DNA from: Methanoregulaceae archaeon
Lineage (GTDB): Bacteria; Armatimonadota; Fimbriimonadia; Fimbriimonadales; Fimbriimonadaceae
Direction of reading: 5' to 3'
DNA: 64,000 nucleotides
Assembly: GCA_020850325.1 (NCBI GenBank)
Contig: JADZEW010000001.1
Location: forward strand, 360,030 to 424,029
Shown: positions 52,943 through 62,391 of the stretch, one piece after another
How positions within the stretch are numbered: position 1 is the stretch's first letter
How the letters are laid out: the number at the start of each line of letters is the position of its first letter
Notes under the pieces: generated by a model
The model's database searches: none
What the model was told of the DNA's origin: nothing
What the model saw: only the letters and a program-made list of their open reading frames with translations
Made by a program: the position numbers and the translations under genes

Positions 52943-54163
52943 TCACTCGGGAAGCGGTTTGTCCTTCGTCTCCGGAGCAAACGGAAGGGCCAGCAAGCCC
53001 AACACATACACCAGCCCCGCGAGCATCACGCCGTGAGCCGGCGAACTTTTGTCGGCCCCGATGATCATGCCAGTGACCCAAGGCAGCGGCGCCTGGGTGA
53101 TGCGCGCCGTATTGTAAGCAAAGCCAGCACCAGTGGCCCGAATCCGCGACGGGAACAGCTCGGGGAAGTACAGCCCGTAGATCGCAGTCAACCCGATGGA
53201 TAGGCAGGAGATCGTCGGCGCGATCCACATCAGGCTCTCGTACGTAACCTGCCCGCGCAGTGCGAAGTAGGTGACCGTCGGCGCACCGATGAACCCGATC
53301 GCCAGCGCGGGACGACGACCCAACCGCTTGGCGAAGTAGGGGAACAGGAACACACCGAGCAGCGTGCCCGCGTGCTGGGCGTAGGTGACGAAGCTGGTTC
53401 GCGCCGAAACGACGGTGTCCGCCATGCCCTCGCTCGCCGCCTTGACGAGGTTGGGCATCCAGTACGCGGCATTCCCCGCCCCGGCGATGCCGACCGTGCC
53501 GATGACCATCGCGAGCAGCGCGTGCTTGCGCCACCTGCCCTCGCCGAACAGCTCCTTCAGCGATCCGGCGGCGACGTGGACGGTGCGCTCGGGCTCCTTG
53601 ACCACCATACGGATGAAGATGGTGACGACCGCCGGGGCCAGACCGATGAGGAACATCCAGTGCCAGGAATACTCGCGCAGGCCGAGATTGGCGGTCGCGG
53701 CCAGAACCGGTCCTACCGCGGCGGCGGTCTGCAAGAAGGCTGCGGCAAGCGGACGGCGTTTGTCGGGAAAAACCTCGGCAACCAGCGCCGCCCCTGCAGC
53801 CCACTCGCCGCCGATCCCGAGTCCGGTCAGGAAGCGAACGAAGGCGACTTGCTCCCAGGTTTGGCAGGCGGCGGTAAGGGCGGTGAAGCAGCAGTAGAGG
53901 AGGATCGTGAGGATCATCGTGCGGCTGCGCCCCCACCGGTCGGCGAGGATGCCGAACACGAGCCCGCCGATCGCCCACCCGATGATGAACACCATCTGGA
54001 TGAACCCCTCGACTTGGGGGCCGCGCTCGGCATACTCCGCCGCGCCCATCAGGTCGGTAAGCATGCGGGTCTTCGCCAGGTTGAAGAGCGCGGTGTCCAT
54101 GATGTCGAACACCCACCCCAACCAGGCGACGAACAGAATGGTCCACCGCAACCGCTCGGTCAT
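52943..54163 (-). CDS. MFS transporter, sugar/metabolite:H+ symporter type
   Basis: This 406-residue protein has about 12 membrane helices: FVAWLGWVFDIMDTALFNLA in helix 1, the loop GILADRWGRSRTM (helix 2-3), GIGGEWAAGAALVAEVFPDKRR, and a second-half loop FAKRLGRRPALAIGF. This matches the metabolite:H+ symporter group (ShiA/KgtP-like). Substrate unknown. Start chosen at ATG 54163, 7 bases after TAGAAT; the frame is open 12 more codons. Confidence 0.87.
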   Translation of the reverse strand: MTERLRWTILFVAWLGWVFDIMDTALFNLAKTRMLTDLMGAAEYAERGPQVEGFIQMVFIIGWAIGGLVFGILADRWGRSRTMILTILLYCCFTALTAACQTWEQVAFVRFLTGLGIGGEWAAGAALVAEVFPDKRRPLAAAFLQTAAAVGPVLAATANLGLREYSWHWMFLIGLAPAVVTIFIRMVVKEPERTVHVAAGSLKELFGEGRWRKHALLAMVIGTVGIAGAGNAAYWMPNLVKAASEGMADTVVSARTSFVTYAQHAGTLLGVFLFPYFAKRLGRRPALAIGFIGAPTVTYFALRGQVTYESLMWIAPTISCLSIGLTAIYGLYFPELFPSRIRATGAGFAYNTARITQAPLPWVTGMIIGADKSSPAHGVMLAGLVYVLGLLALPFAPETKDKPLPE

Positions 54164-54170
54164 GCGCGGC

Positions 54171-54176
54171 ATTCTA
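54171..54176 (-). promoter_or_regulatory. -10 box for leaderless MFS transcript
   Basis: TAGAAT on the minus strand, 7 bases, then ATG. Confidence 0.5.
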
Positions 54177-54310
54177 CTCCGACGGCGTTGGGCGGGCACG
54201 GGTTAGCTCGGGGCGGCGCGAAGCCCCCCGTTTCGCTCCGACGAGGGCGTCTCGCGTGGGTTCGAAATCGGCCCCCGGCGCAGAATTCTAAAAAATTCTC
54301 AAAATTCTTC

Positions 54311-54339
54311 TTGCAATTCCTCAGACAACCTCTTATAAT
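54311..54339 (+). promoter_or_regulatory. promoter of the RHS locus
   Basis: TTGCAA (54311-54316), 17-base spacer, exact TATAAT (54334-54339), with GGAG at 54351 before the ATG at 54360. Confidence 0.7.
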
Positions 54340-54359
54340 GGCGGGAAACCGGAGTCCTC

Positions 54360-54512
54360 ATGAACAAGGTCCTCGCTCTCTTCCTGGCTTTCAGCCTCGC
54401 TTTTCAGTCCGCGGCCCTGGGAATCACCTCAGTAGTGTCCTCGTTGAGCGAGGAAATCACCCAGCGATTACGACAGTCGCGTACGTTTACCGACCGCGGT
54501 CTTCAAGGGTAG
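54360..54512 (+). CDS. signal-peptide ORF in front of the RHS gene (frame-separated N-terminus)
   Basis: A promoter and GGAG lead into MNKVLALFLAFSLAFQSAAL, a good Sec signal peptide, but this frame stops after 50 codons at 54510-54512. The RHS body lies in the +1 frame and is open only from about 54448, with no good start. The simplest reading is one RHS precursor broken by a single indel in about 54436-54500. A sequencing error, a pseudogene or recoding are alternatives. Confidence 0.65.
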   Translation: MNKVLALFLAFSLAFQSAALGITSVVSSLSEEITQRLRQSRTFTDRGLQG

Positions 54513-57500
54513 CAACCCGCGGCGCGACCCGGTGTACCGGGCCGGACGGTGGAATGAGCGCACACTCTATGACCTCTTCCGCGTGCGTCACCAGAACATC
54601 CTTGCCGATCCTGCGAACTGGCTCGCCAGTATCGAAGCGAGTTTCCAGATGGGCGGCGGTGGTGGCGGCGGTGGTGAAGGCGGCGGCGAGGGCGGTGGCC
54701 CTGGCGGCGGTGGCGGTAGTGGCGGCGGTCCCGGCGTGGGTGGCGGCTCTTCGGGTGACGGCGGCGGTGCAGGCACCGGCTCAAGTTCAGGAGGAGGATC
54801 AGGTCCGGGTTCCTCGAGCGTCAACACGAACTCAGGCAATCGCCTGTACCAACTCCCCATCGTGGGCTGGAAGAGCCGCGGGGCGACCGGCATCTCGCTC
54901 GTGCTCAGCCACAGTTCGCTCGGCGATGACTGGACCGGCACGTTCGGTCACGCCTGGACGGACTCCTACGAGTGGAAGCTCGACTACACGCAGAACTCCA
55001 GCGCCATTGTCCACGGCGGTGACGGCAGCGACTATGCCTTCACCGAATCCAGCGGCACTTTTACGCCTCCGGTGGGTGTGCACCTGGAGCTCGTTCGCAA
55101 CCAAGACCAGACCTGGACCTTGACCACCAAGAACGGCATCAAGTTTAACTTCACGTCGGCCGGTCTGCTTTCGAACATCCGCGACCGCAACCAGAACCAA
55201 GTCACCATCGGGCGCGACGGCAACAGCCGCGTGTCGACCGTCACCGATCCGGGTGGCAAGGTGCTTGAGTTCACCTACGATGGCAACGGGCGCGTGGACA
55301 CCGTCACCGATCCGCTTGAGCGCGAGTGGAGCTTCACCTACGATGATGGCGACCTCGTCGAAGTCATCTACCCCGAGATCAACGCTGAGAATCCGGTTCG
55401 CGAGTTCACCTACAACTCCACGCACGACATCCTCACCGAGGTCGACCTGCGTGGCAACACGTGGACTTGCACCTACGACAGCCAGCAGCGCATGGCCTCG
55501 TGGTCGAACCCGCTCTCACAGACGACGAGTTACAGCTACGGCACGTCGGCGACCACAATCACCTTCCCCGGCAGCCAGACCGTCGTGCACAACTATTCGT
55601 CGGGCCTCCTTGCGTCCGAAGTTGACCCCGCGAGCTTCAGCACGAGTTACACCTATGACTCCAGCAAGAACGTGCTGACCGTGACCGACAAGCGCGGCAA
55701 GGTGTGGACCTACACCTATGGCACGAAGGGCAATGTGCTGACATCGACGAATCCGCTTAGCCAGACGACGACGCTCACTTACAACAGCTTCAGCCAGCCG
55801 CTGACCGTCACGAACCCGCTCAGCCAGGTCACGACCTACACCTACGACTCGAACGGCAATCTCCTGACCGTGACCGACCCCTTGAGCCGCACGACGGCGA
55901 CGGTGGGTTATGACAGCTACGGCCAAGCGACGGCGGTCGAGGATGCGCTGGAACGCACCACCACGGGAAGCTACGACACCCATGGCAACGTCACCAGCGT
56001 GACGCAACCAGGCAACATCACCACAACAGCCACCTACGACGCCCTCAATCGGGTGACGTCGGTGACGGATGCGGGAGACAACACGACGAGCGTCGACTAC
56101 GATCCGTTGGGACGGGTGGTCCTCGTAACAAACCCCGACGATTCGGAGGTCGAAGCCGAGTACAACCTCGAGAGTCTGCTGACGAGCTCGACCAATGAGA
56201 TTGGCCAGACAACCTCGATCACCTACGACACGGCAGGCAAGGTCGCCACGGTGACCAACCCCCGGGGAGACATCGAGAGCTACAGCTACAACTCGAGCGG
56301 CCAGTTGACAGGCGTGACCAACGGCCGGAACTACTCCCGCACGTACACGAGAAACAGCCGGGGTGAAGTCACCGCGCTCGCCATGCCGGACAGCACTTCG
56401 GAGTCGTGGTCGTTCAACGGCAACGGTCAGGTGTCCGCTTACACCAACGGAGTCAGCCAGACCATCAACTACGTGTACAACGATGCAGGTCGGCTGACCA
56501 CCGTTGACTATCCGAGCGGCACGGACACGGCGTTCACCTATGACTCGGCAGGTCGCCGAACGCAGATGGTGGATGCCACGGGCACGACAGCCTGGACGTT
56601 CGATGCGGCCTCGCAACTCGAAGAGTTCTCAGCACCCCAAGGCGACGTCGAGTGGACCTACAATGACGCCGGCCAACCCGCGACGATGATCGAGGTCGGG
56701 CTCGGCACGACCAGCTACAGCTACGATGCGGGCGGGCGATTGGACGAACTGACCAACCGCTTCAGCGAGGTCACAGAGTTCGCCTACGACACGCTTGGGC
56801 GTGTGAGCACGAAGACCCTGGACAGCGGCACCTACGCGAGTTACGGATACGACGATCGTGGTCGATTGACGTCGCTGGTTCACAAGAAGGGCGACAACTC
56901 CACGATCTCGTCGGAGAGCTATGTGTTCAACGACGCGAGCCGGATGACCTCAAAGACGGTAGATGGAGTGACCACGACCTATACCTACGATGCGAACGGG
57001 CAACTTCTCAGTGAATCCCGGAGCGGGTATTCGGCGTCGTATACGTATGATGCGAACGGGAATCGCGCATCGCGGACGGTGAATGGGGTGACCGAGACGT
57101 ACACGGTTGACTCGGGTGACAAGCTGACTGAGGTGAAGATCTTTGGGGTGACAATGAAGTCATTTGGCTACGATGGCGCGGGGCGCACCACGAGCATCCA
57201 GACCTCGGCGGGGACGACGAGTTTCACCTACGACTTCGAGAGCCGCGTCACCGGCATCACGTATCCGAACAGCTCGACGAACAGCTTCACCTACAATGGG
57301 CTCGACACCCGCGTGGGCAAGACGGACTCGGCGGGGACGGCGACCTTCCGCCGCATGGGCGCGGGCGTGACCGCGCCGGTGCTGGGCGATGGCTCGGCTT
57401 CGTTTACGCCAGGGATTTCGGAAAGACGAGGCTCGACATCGTCGTTCTACGGGGCCGACTATCTTGGTACAAACTCGTCGTTGTATTCTTCTGGCGAGAC

Positions 57501-58251
57501 GGTTTCCGCCACGCGGCAATATGACGCGTTTGGAAATCTGACGTCGTCGTCCGGCTCATCCGCCAACCCGTTCGGGTTTGCAGGGAACTGGGGCTACCAG
57601 AACGACTCCGACTCGGGGCTGATGCTCCTCGGGCATCGCTACTACGACGCAACAACGGGCCGATTTCTAACCCGCGATCCCATCAAGGATGGAGGGAACT
57701 GGTATGCGTATTGTGGGAATGGACCGGTGCGCGCCGTGGACCCGAACGGGCTGTTCATTCTATACATCGGCGGCGGAGCATCAGCAACTGGGACCCTCGC
57801 ACATGGGGCAGTTGATGCGAGCGCGTGGATTGATCCAATCACCGGAAATTACGGAACTATCGAGACGGTCCATTTGGGCGCTGGTATTGGCGCCATGGCC
57901 GGTTTAGATGCGAAGCTTGGACTCTCACTTGAAACTCTGACCTCGACTGGTTGGATGCCTTCCAAATCGTCCACGCTTGCACTAGCGGGTGAGATCAAGA
58001 AAGTAGTTGGCGGAGGTGGCACGGTAGGTGCCTCTCACGATCCTAGTACACAGAAGTTGTCGCTGTTTGCTGAAGTGTCGTTAGGGATAGGGGGCGGCAC
58101 TCCGACTGGTTCCTTCAGCCAGTCTTATACATGGGTGCAAGTGCACGGCAACGTGTATGACGATGCGTCAAATGCAATCGATACCGTACAGGAAGCGATC
58201 CAGTTGCCATTCCCCGGTCCCAGAGAATGGATGCAGTTTTACGCCAGATGA
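54448..58251 (+). CDS. RHS-repeat polymorphic toxin
   Basis: About 1260 residues in this frame; the first in-frame start, GTG 54532, gives 1239. It opens with a Gly-rich linker (about 38-92), then dozens of YD repeats such as FTYDGNGRVDTVTDP and YSYDAGGRLDELTNR. These run into the RHS core GYQNDSDSGLMLLGHRYYD and TGRFLTRDPIKDG (about 1020-1065) and the tip boundary DPNGL. RHS shells enclose a C-terminal toxin that is cut off and delivered to neighbours. The roughly 165-residue tip is Gly-rich with no recognised catalytic motif. The end overlaps its small membrane neighbour by ATGA. Confidence 0.88.
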   Translation, partial: ARKSPSDYDSRVRLPTAVFKGSNPRRDPVYRAGRWNERTLYDLFRVRHQNILADPANWLASIEASFQMGGGGGGGGEGGGEGGGPGGGGGSGGGPGVGGGSSGDGGGAGTGSSSGGGSGPGSSSVNTNSGNRLYQLPIVGWKSRGATGISLVLSHSSLGDDWTGTFGHAWTDSYEWKLDYTQNSSAIVHGGDGSDYAFTESSGTFTPPVGVHLELVRNQDQTWTLTTKNGIKFNFTSAGLLSNIRDRNQNQVTIGRDGNSRVSTVTDPGGKVLEFTYDGNGRVDTVTDPLEREWSFTYDDGDLVEVIYPEINAENPVREFTYNSTHDILTEVDLRGNTWTCTYDSQQRMASWSNPLSQTTSYSYGTSATTITFPGSQTVVHNYSSGLLASEVDPASFSTSYTYDSSKNVLTVTDKRGKVWTYTYGTKGNVLTSTNPLSQTTTLTYNSFSQPLTVTNPLSQVTTYTYDSNGNLLTVTDPLSRTTATVGYDSYGQATAVEDALERTTTGSYDTHGNVTSVTQPGNITTTATYDALNRVTSVTDAGDNTTSVDYDPLGRVVLVTNPDDSEVEAEYNLESLLTSSTNEIGQTTSITYDTAGKVATVTNPRGDIESYSYNSSGQLTGVTNGRNYSRTYTRNSRGEVTALAMPDSTSESWSFNGNGQVSAYTNGVSQTINYVYNDAGRLTTVDYPSGTDTAFTYDSAGRRTQMVDATGTTAWTFDAASQLEEFSAPQGDVEWTYNDAGQPATMIEVGLGTTSYSYDAGGRLDELTNRFSEVTEFAYDTLGRVSTKTLDSGTYASYGYDDRGRLTSLVHKKGDNSTISSESYVFNDASRMTSKTVDGVTTTYTYDANGQLLSESRSGYSASYTYDANGNRASRTVNGVTETYTVDSGDKLTEVKIFGVTMKSFGYDGAGRTTSIQTSAGTTSFTYDFESRVTGITYPNSSTNSFTYNGLDTRVGKTDSAGTATFRRMGAGVTAPVLGDGSASFTPGISERRGSTSSFYGADYLGTNSSLYSSGETVSATRQYDAFGNLTSSSGSSANPFGFAGNWGYQNDSDSGLMLLGHRYYDATTGRFLTRDPIKDGGNWYAYCGNGPVRAVDPNGLFILYIGGGASATGTLAHGAVDASAWIDPITGNYGTIETVHLGAGIGAMAGLDAKLGLSLETLTSTGWMPSKSSTLALAGEIKKVVGGGGTVGASHDPSTQKLSLFAEVSLGIGGGTPTGSFSQSYTWVQVHGNVYDDASNAIDTVQEAIQLPFPGPREWMQFYAR

Positions 58252-58583
58252 AACTCTTCTTTGTGTTTGCATTGGCTGGCACTCTATGGCTTGCTATCAT
58301 CGTTCTGGCAAATCGATGTCACGTTAGACACTATCGCTACTTGTTGCGTATTGCTCGGCGTGGCAAATATGAGAAAGAGTCCATTGCAGCTTTGCGCGCT
58401 GGCCAGATCGCTGGTGCTGCCGTCGTCATCCCGCTTATCGTTGCACTGGTTATACTTGATAATGACCTTACAACGGAAGAGAATAATGGCATAATCCTCG
58501 CTGGTCTTACCTTGGGGCTTGCGTTAACCTATTCTGCCGTGCGCAGTTCGCAGTTAACCAAAAAGCGCAAATCCAGACAGTAA
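58248..58583 (+). CDS. small membrane protein, candidate immunity protein 1
   Basis: This 111-residue protein has three hydrophobic helices (FFVFALAGTLWLAIIVLA, IAGAAVVIPLIVALVIL, GIILAGLTLGLALTYSAV) and a basic C-terminus. Its ATG overlaps the RHS stop, the usual place for the gene that protects against the tip. A membrane immunity protein would fit a tip acting on membranes. No family is recognised. Confidence 0.55.
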   Translation: MKLFFVFALAGTLWLAIIVLANRCHVRHYRYLLRIARRGKYEKESIAALRAGQIAGAAVVIPLIVALVILDNDLTTEENNGIILAGLTLGLALTYSAVRSSQLTKKRKSRQ

Positions 58584-58626
58584 GAAAGCGCCGCGACACT
58601 AGCCACCCTCACCTCGACGAGAGTAG

Positions 58627-60168
58627 CAAGTCGACTTCGACTTCACGAGCATCGGCACGAGGAGCTACAATTACAACGCCTCCTCATGGGTAACGAGCAT
58701 CGAGAATCCGCTCAGCGAGGTGACGAGTTGGACGTACGATGCGACTGGCCAGATCACGCGGCAAGACTTCGAGAACGGGCTGTACACCGAGTTTGGCTAT
58801 GACGACCGGGGTCGCATCACCTCGAACGTCATCAAGAACGCCCTTGGCGTTCCCCAGCGCTCGGAGTCGGTCAGCTACAACGCCGCCGGGCGGGTTACGT
58901 CGCGAACCATCGACGGCGTCACGACGAGCTACACCTACGATGCGGCGGGGAACTTGCTTGCCGAGTCGCGAACGGGTTACTCCGCCTCGTACACCTACGA
59001 CACGAGCGGGCGTCGAACCTCGAAGACGCTCAATAACAATACCGAGAACTACACCTACTCGGGTGGGCGGCTTACTGAGGTTGGCTCGACCACGTTCGGC
59101 TATGACAACAACAGCCGGCGGACCTCAATGGTCACCGGGTCGGACACGACGAGCTACGGCTCTGACTACGAAGACCGGCTGACCAGCGTCACTCCGCCGG
59201 GGTCATCGGCCATCACCTACGTGTACAACGGCCTCGGCTCGCGGGTGGGTCGTGGGTCGGAGGAATACCGCCGCGCGGGGGCTTCGGCGGGTTCGCCGCT
59301 CCTTGCCGATGGTTCAGCGTCGTACACGCCGGGGCTCTCGGAGCGGCGTGGTGGGCAGTCGTCCTTCTTCCACTGGGGTTCGTTTGGCGACCTACTGGCT
59401 GTATCGGGCGGTTCAGGCAGTCTCTCCGATCTCTATTCCTACGACTGGTTCCTCGGGGTCGTGGGCCACACGGGCAGCTCGACCACGCCGGTCGGTGCGG
59501 GTGGTGGCTATGTCGACCCGGATACGGGTGGCATCAACCACGGCGGTGGTGGTGAGTATGAACCCTGGCTCGGCGGCGGCCCATCCGTCGCCCAGATGAT
59601 CATGCCGGACAACGGGAATATCAACTACGGCCCTCCGCTGGGCTTCACGAATTCGCTGATCAGCGAGTATATGCACATCGTTCTGGACGTGGTCGGGATC
59701 TTCGATCCGACGCCGTTCTGCGACGGGATCAACACCTTCTGGTATCTTGCGGAAGGCGATTACTCCAACGCGGGCATCTCTGCGATTGGAATCGTGCCCT
59801 TCGTCGGCGACTTAGCAAAGGTCGGTAGACTTGCAAAACTTGTTGACGGCGCTTCGCCTGGCGTCATCGTTATTGGCGAAAACATGGAACGCGTAAGGGA
59901 TGCAGCAAGAGCTCTGGATGCAGCCGTGTATAACCCAGGAATACAGTTCGGCTACAACGAATGGGGATTTTCTATGCTCCATAACCAAGCCTGGATTCGC
60001 GACAGAATCGCCGAAGGGTGGGAGTTTGTATCTATTGGTGTCGACACATCGCGCCCCAACCGCTCCGCTTGGTTTGCAATGGAGCTTGATGAATTGACAA
60101 ATGCTGGCGTTAGCCCGCTTGGCATGTACTGGCCTAGTCACCAGTATCACATTTCCATGGGACATTAA
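58627..60168 (+). pseudogene. orphan RHS end 2 (displaced C-terminal cassette, PT-TG toxin tip)
   Basis: This open frame starts right after a TAG at 58624 with no start codon (first ATG 58720). It encodes about 500 residues: YD repeats (YTYDAAGNLLAESRTGYSAS), a divergent core (LGSRVGRGSEEYRR) and then a pre-toxin PT-TG-like segment EGDYSNAGISAIGIVPFVGD followed by an unknown tip ending HQYHISMGH. It lacks the FLTRDP core. Such promoterless ends are silent tip reserves in RHS loci. The tip region is AT-richer than the repeats. Confidence 0.8.
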
Positions 60169-60169
60169 T

Positions 60170-60568
60170 GTGCCGACACTTTATCCTAGATCTAATTATC
60201 CGGCAAGCGTCATTCGGCTCCTCAAGGCCATGGGCTATCATACTTGTAAAGCTGATGTGTCCGGCACGCTATGTTACACGAACGACGTAACAAGAGTCAC
60301 AATTGCCACTTGGGGCCAACTCCGCATTGGCCCGGAAGATGGTAGCCTACCAATGGCGGATTTTTCACTGATACTTCAGCTACGGAGCCCAGCTGCGTTG
60401 AAGACGTATCTTGAAGCTTCTAACGCACTTCGAGACTTGCCTTGGATACCAGAATTGGCTTCAGCGTATCTCCACAGTTACGCGGACGACGTTCTCCGTG
60501 GTGATTTCTCGATCTGGCCCGCGCTAGAAGTTGAGTCACGACGCAATGGTGCTGACGATATGCGATGA
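60170..60568 (+). CDS. candidate immunity protein 2
   Basis: This 132-residue soluble protein starts at GTG 60170, 1 base after the orphan RHS stop. It is helical with SPAALKTYLEASNALRDLPW and ends in a charged tail. It is AT-richer than neighbouring genes. No family is recognised; the call rests on size and position directly behind a toxin tip. Confidence 0.5.
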   Translation: MPTLYPRSNYPASVIRLLKAMGYHTCKADVSGTLCYTNDVTRVTIATWGQLRIGPEDGSLPMADFSLILQLRSPAALKTYLEASNALRDLPWIPELASAYLHSYADDVLRGDFSIWPALEVESRRNGADDMR

Positions 60569-60604
60569 ATGCAAATACTCAACTTACTGCCATTCGCCCC
60601 TTGA

Positions 60605-62050
60605 GGAACGTCGCTGGTTCACAAGAAAGGCGACAACTCCACGCTCTCGTCGGAGAGCTACGTGTTCAACGACGCGAGCCGGATGACCTCAAAGACCGTG
60701 GATGGCGTGACGACCACCTACACCTACGACGCGAATGGACAGCTTCTGAGTGAATCCCGTAGCGGGTATTCGGCGTCGTATACGTATGATGCGAATGGGA
60801 ATCGCGCATCGCGGACGGTGAATGGGGTGACCGAGACGTACTCCGTGGACTCGGGCGACAAGCTGACCCAGGTGTCGGTGTCGGGCGTTGCCACCAAGAC
60901 GTTCGGCTACGACGGCGCGGGTCGCACCACGAGCATCCAGACCTCGGCGGGAACGACGAGCTTCACTTACGACTTCGAGAGCCGCGTGACCGGGATCACC
61001 TATCCGAACGCCTCCACGAATAGCTTCACCTACAACGGGCTCGACACCCGCGTGGGCAAGACCGACTCGGCGGGGACGGCGACCTTCCGCCGCATGGGAG
61101 CGGGCGTCACCGCGCCGGTGCTGGGCGATGGCTCGGCTTCGTTCACGCCAGGGATTTCGGAACGGCGAGGATCTACGTCGTCGTTTTACGGAGCCGACTA
61201 TCTCGGAACCAACTCGTCGCTGTATAGCGCTGGCGAGACGGTTTCCGCCACGCGGCAATACGACGCATTTGGAAATCAGACGTCTTCGTCCGGCTCTTCC
61301 GCCAACCCGTTCGGCTTCGCCGGCAACTGGGGCTACCAGAATGACTCCGACTCGGGGCTCAAGCTGCTCGGGCATCGCTACTACGACGCATCGACGGGCA
61401 GGTTCCTGACCCGCGATCCGATCAAGGATGGCCGGAACTGGTATGCGTATTGTGCCAATGACCCGGTGCAATACACTGATCCGACGGGCTTGATTCTTCC
61501 GATCCTTGTATGGGTCGGGGTTGGGATTGTAGCCGGTGCAATCATTGGAGCCGTTACTAACCCGCACGATCCGCTGGTAGGTGCTGGTCAAGGTGCTGTC
61601 ATCGGAGGAATTTCAGCAGGAGCTGGAATCTTGATCGGACTAGGGGTTGCTGCGATTGCAGGAGCGATGGCACTGGAAGGTGCGCTAGTTAGCGTTGGAG
61701 TTGGAGCTATAGCCGGTGGCGGAGCTAGTCTTGCCTCACAAGGGGCGGCATGTGCGTTCGGTTGGCAGGATGATATCGACTGGTACAGTGTTGGATTTGG
61801 TAGCGCGGTTGGCGGTATAGGTGGCGCTTTGGTTGTGCGAGTAGTGCCTAAGGCTGGTGATGTTACAGTTACCCATTGGGGCGGCCCAAGCCCGTGGGTT
61901 CAGGCAGGCGGTCCAACACCGTTGAATCGTCTGCTCGCGGGGAACCCACCGGGCGAAGCTACCACAATAGTCGTACCCGGCAGTTCGCTGACTTCTCCAG
62001 GCGGCTGGGAGTTCGGTAAAGGACTTTTGGGTCAGAGGATACTTCAATGA
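60605..62050 (+). pseudogene. orphan RHS end 3 (displaced C-terminal cassette, second copy of the core)
   Basis: The frame opens after TGA at 60602 with GTSLVHKKGDNSTLSSES and follows the end of the main RHS gene almost exactly through FLTRDPIKDGRNWYAYC and DPTGL (about 61490). After that it diverges into a tip with membrane glycine-zipper stretches (VGVGIVAGAIIGAV; GAGILIGLGVAAIAGAMAL) and a conserved-looking end GGPSPWVQAGG, PGSSLTSPGGWEFGKGL. No start codon or promoter is seen. Confidence 0.82.
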
Positions 62051-62391
62051 TTCTCGCACTGCAAACGGCGGGTATCTTCCTTGGCTTGGATGCCTGTTAC
62101 GGTATCTACTACCGGCGATGGTTACGCAGAAGGGAGGCAAACGGCCATTCCAGATCGCCACTGCCCGCTATTTGGGGCCCACTATACCTAGCGTTGCCTT
62201 TTTGGCTCGAACCAGGACCAACCGGTCCGGCGCGACTTTCCTTGGGATGGTTTCTGTCTTCTGCATTAATGGCACTGTCACTCTTCTTAATGCACTTGTT
62301 GCTAGTCTATGGGTTGCGCGACGTCAATCTACTATGGACTGCTTTCGTTGGGTCCCTTCGCACAGCGAAAAGGAAGGATGGTAAGAGCTAA
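62047..62391 (+). CDS. small membrane protein, candidate immunity protein 3
   Basis: This 114-residue protein overlaps the orphan RHS stop by ATGA. It has two to three hydrophobic helices (ALQTAGIFLGLDACYGIYY, LPAIWGPLYLALPFWL, FLSSALMALSLFLMHLLLVYG) and a basic tail. Position makes it the likely protector against tip 3. No family is recognised. Confidence 0.5.
   Translation: MILALQTAGIFLGLDACYGIYYRRWLRRREANGHSRSPLPAIWGPLYLALPFWLEPGPTGPARLSLGWFLSSALMALSLFLMHLLLVYGLRDVNLLWTAFVGSLRTAKRKDGKS

Noticed and set aside
53372..55123. Long plus-strand frame of 583 codons across the MFS and RHS starts
   Set aside because: It is antisense to the MFS gene for half its length, its translation is low-complexity Ala/Arg/Pro, and it runs out of frame through the glycine-rich RHS linker.
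54650..57700. Regular repeats in the RHS gene taken as a CRISPR array
   Set aside because: They are diverged coding YD repeats of varying spacing inside an open frame, with no identical repeats or cas genes.
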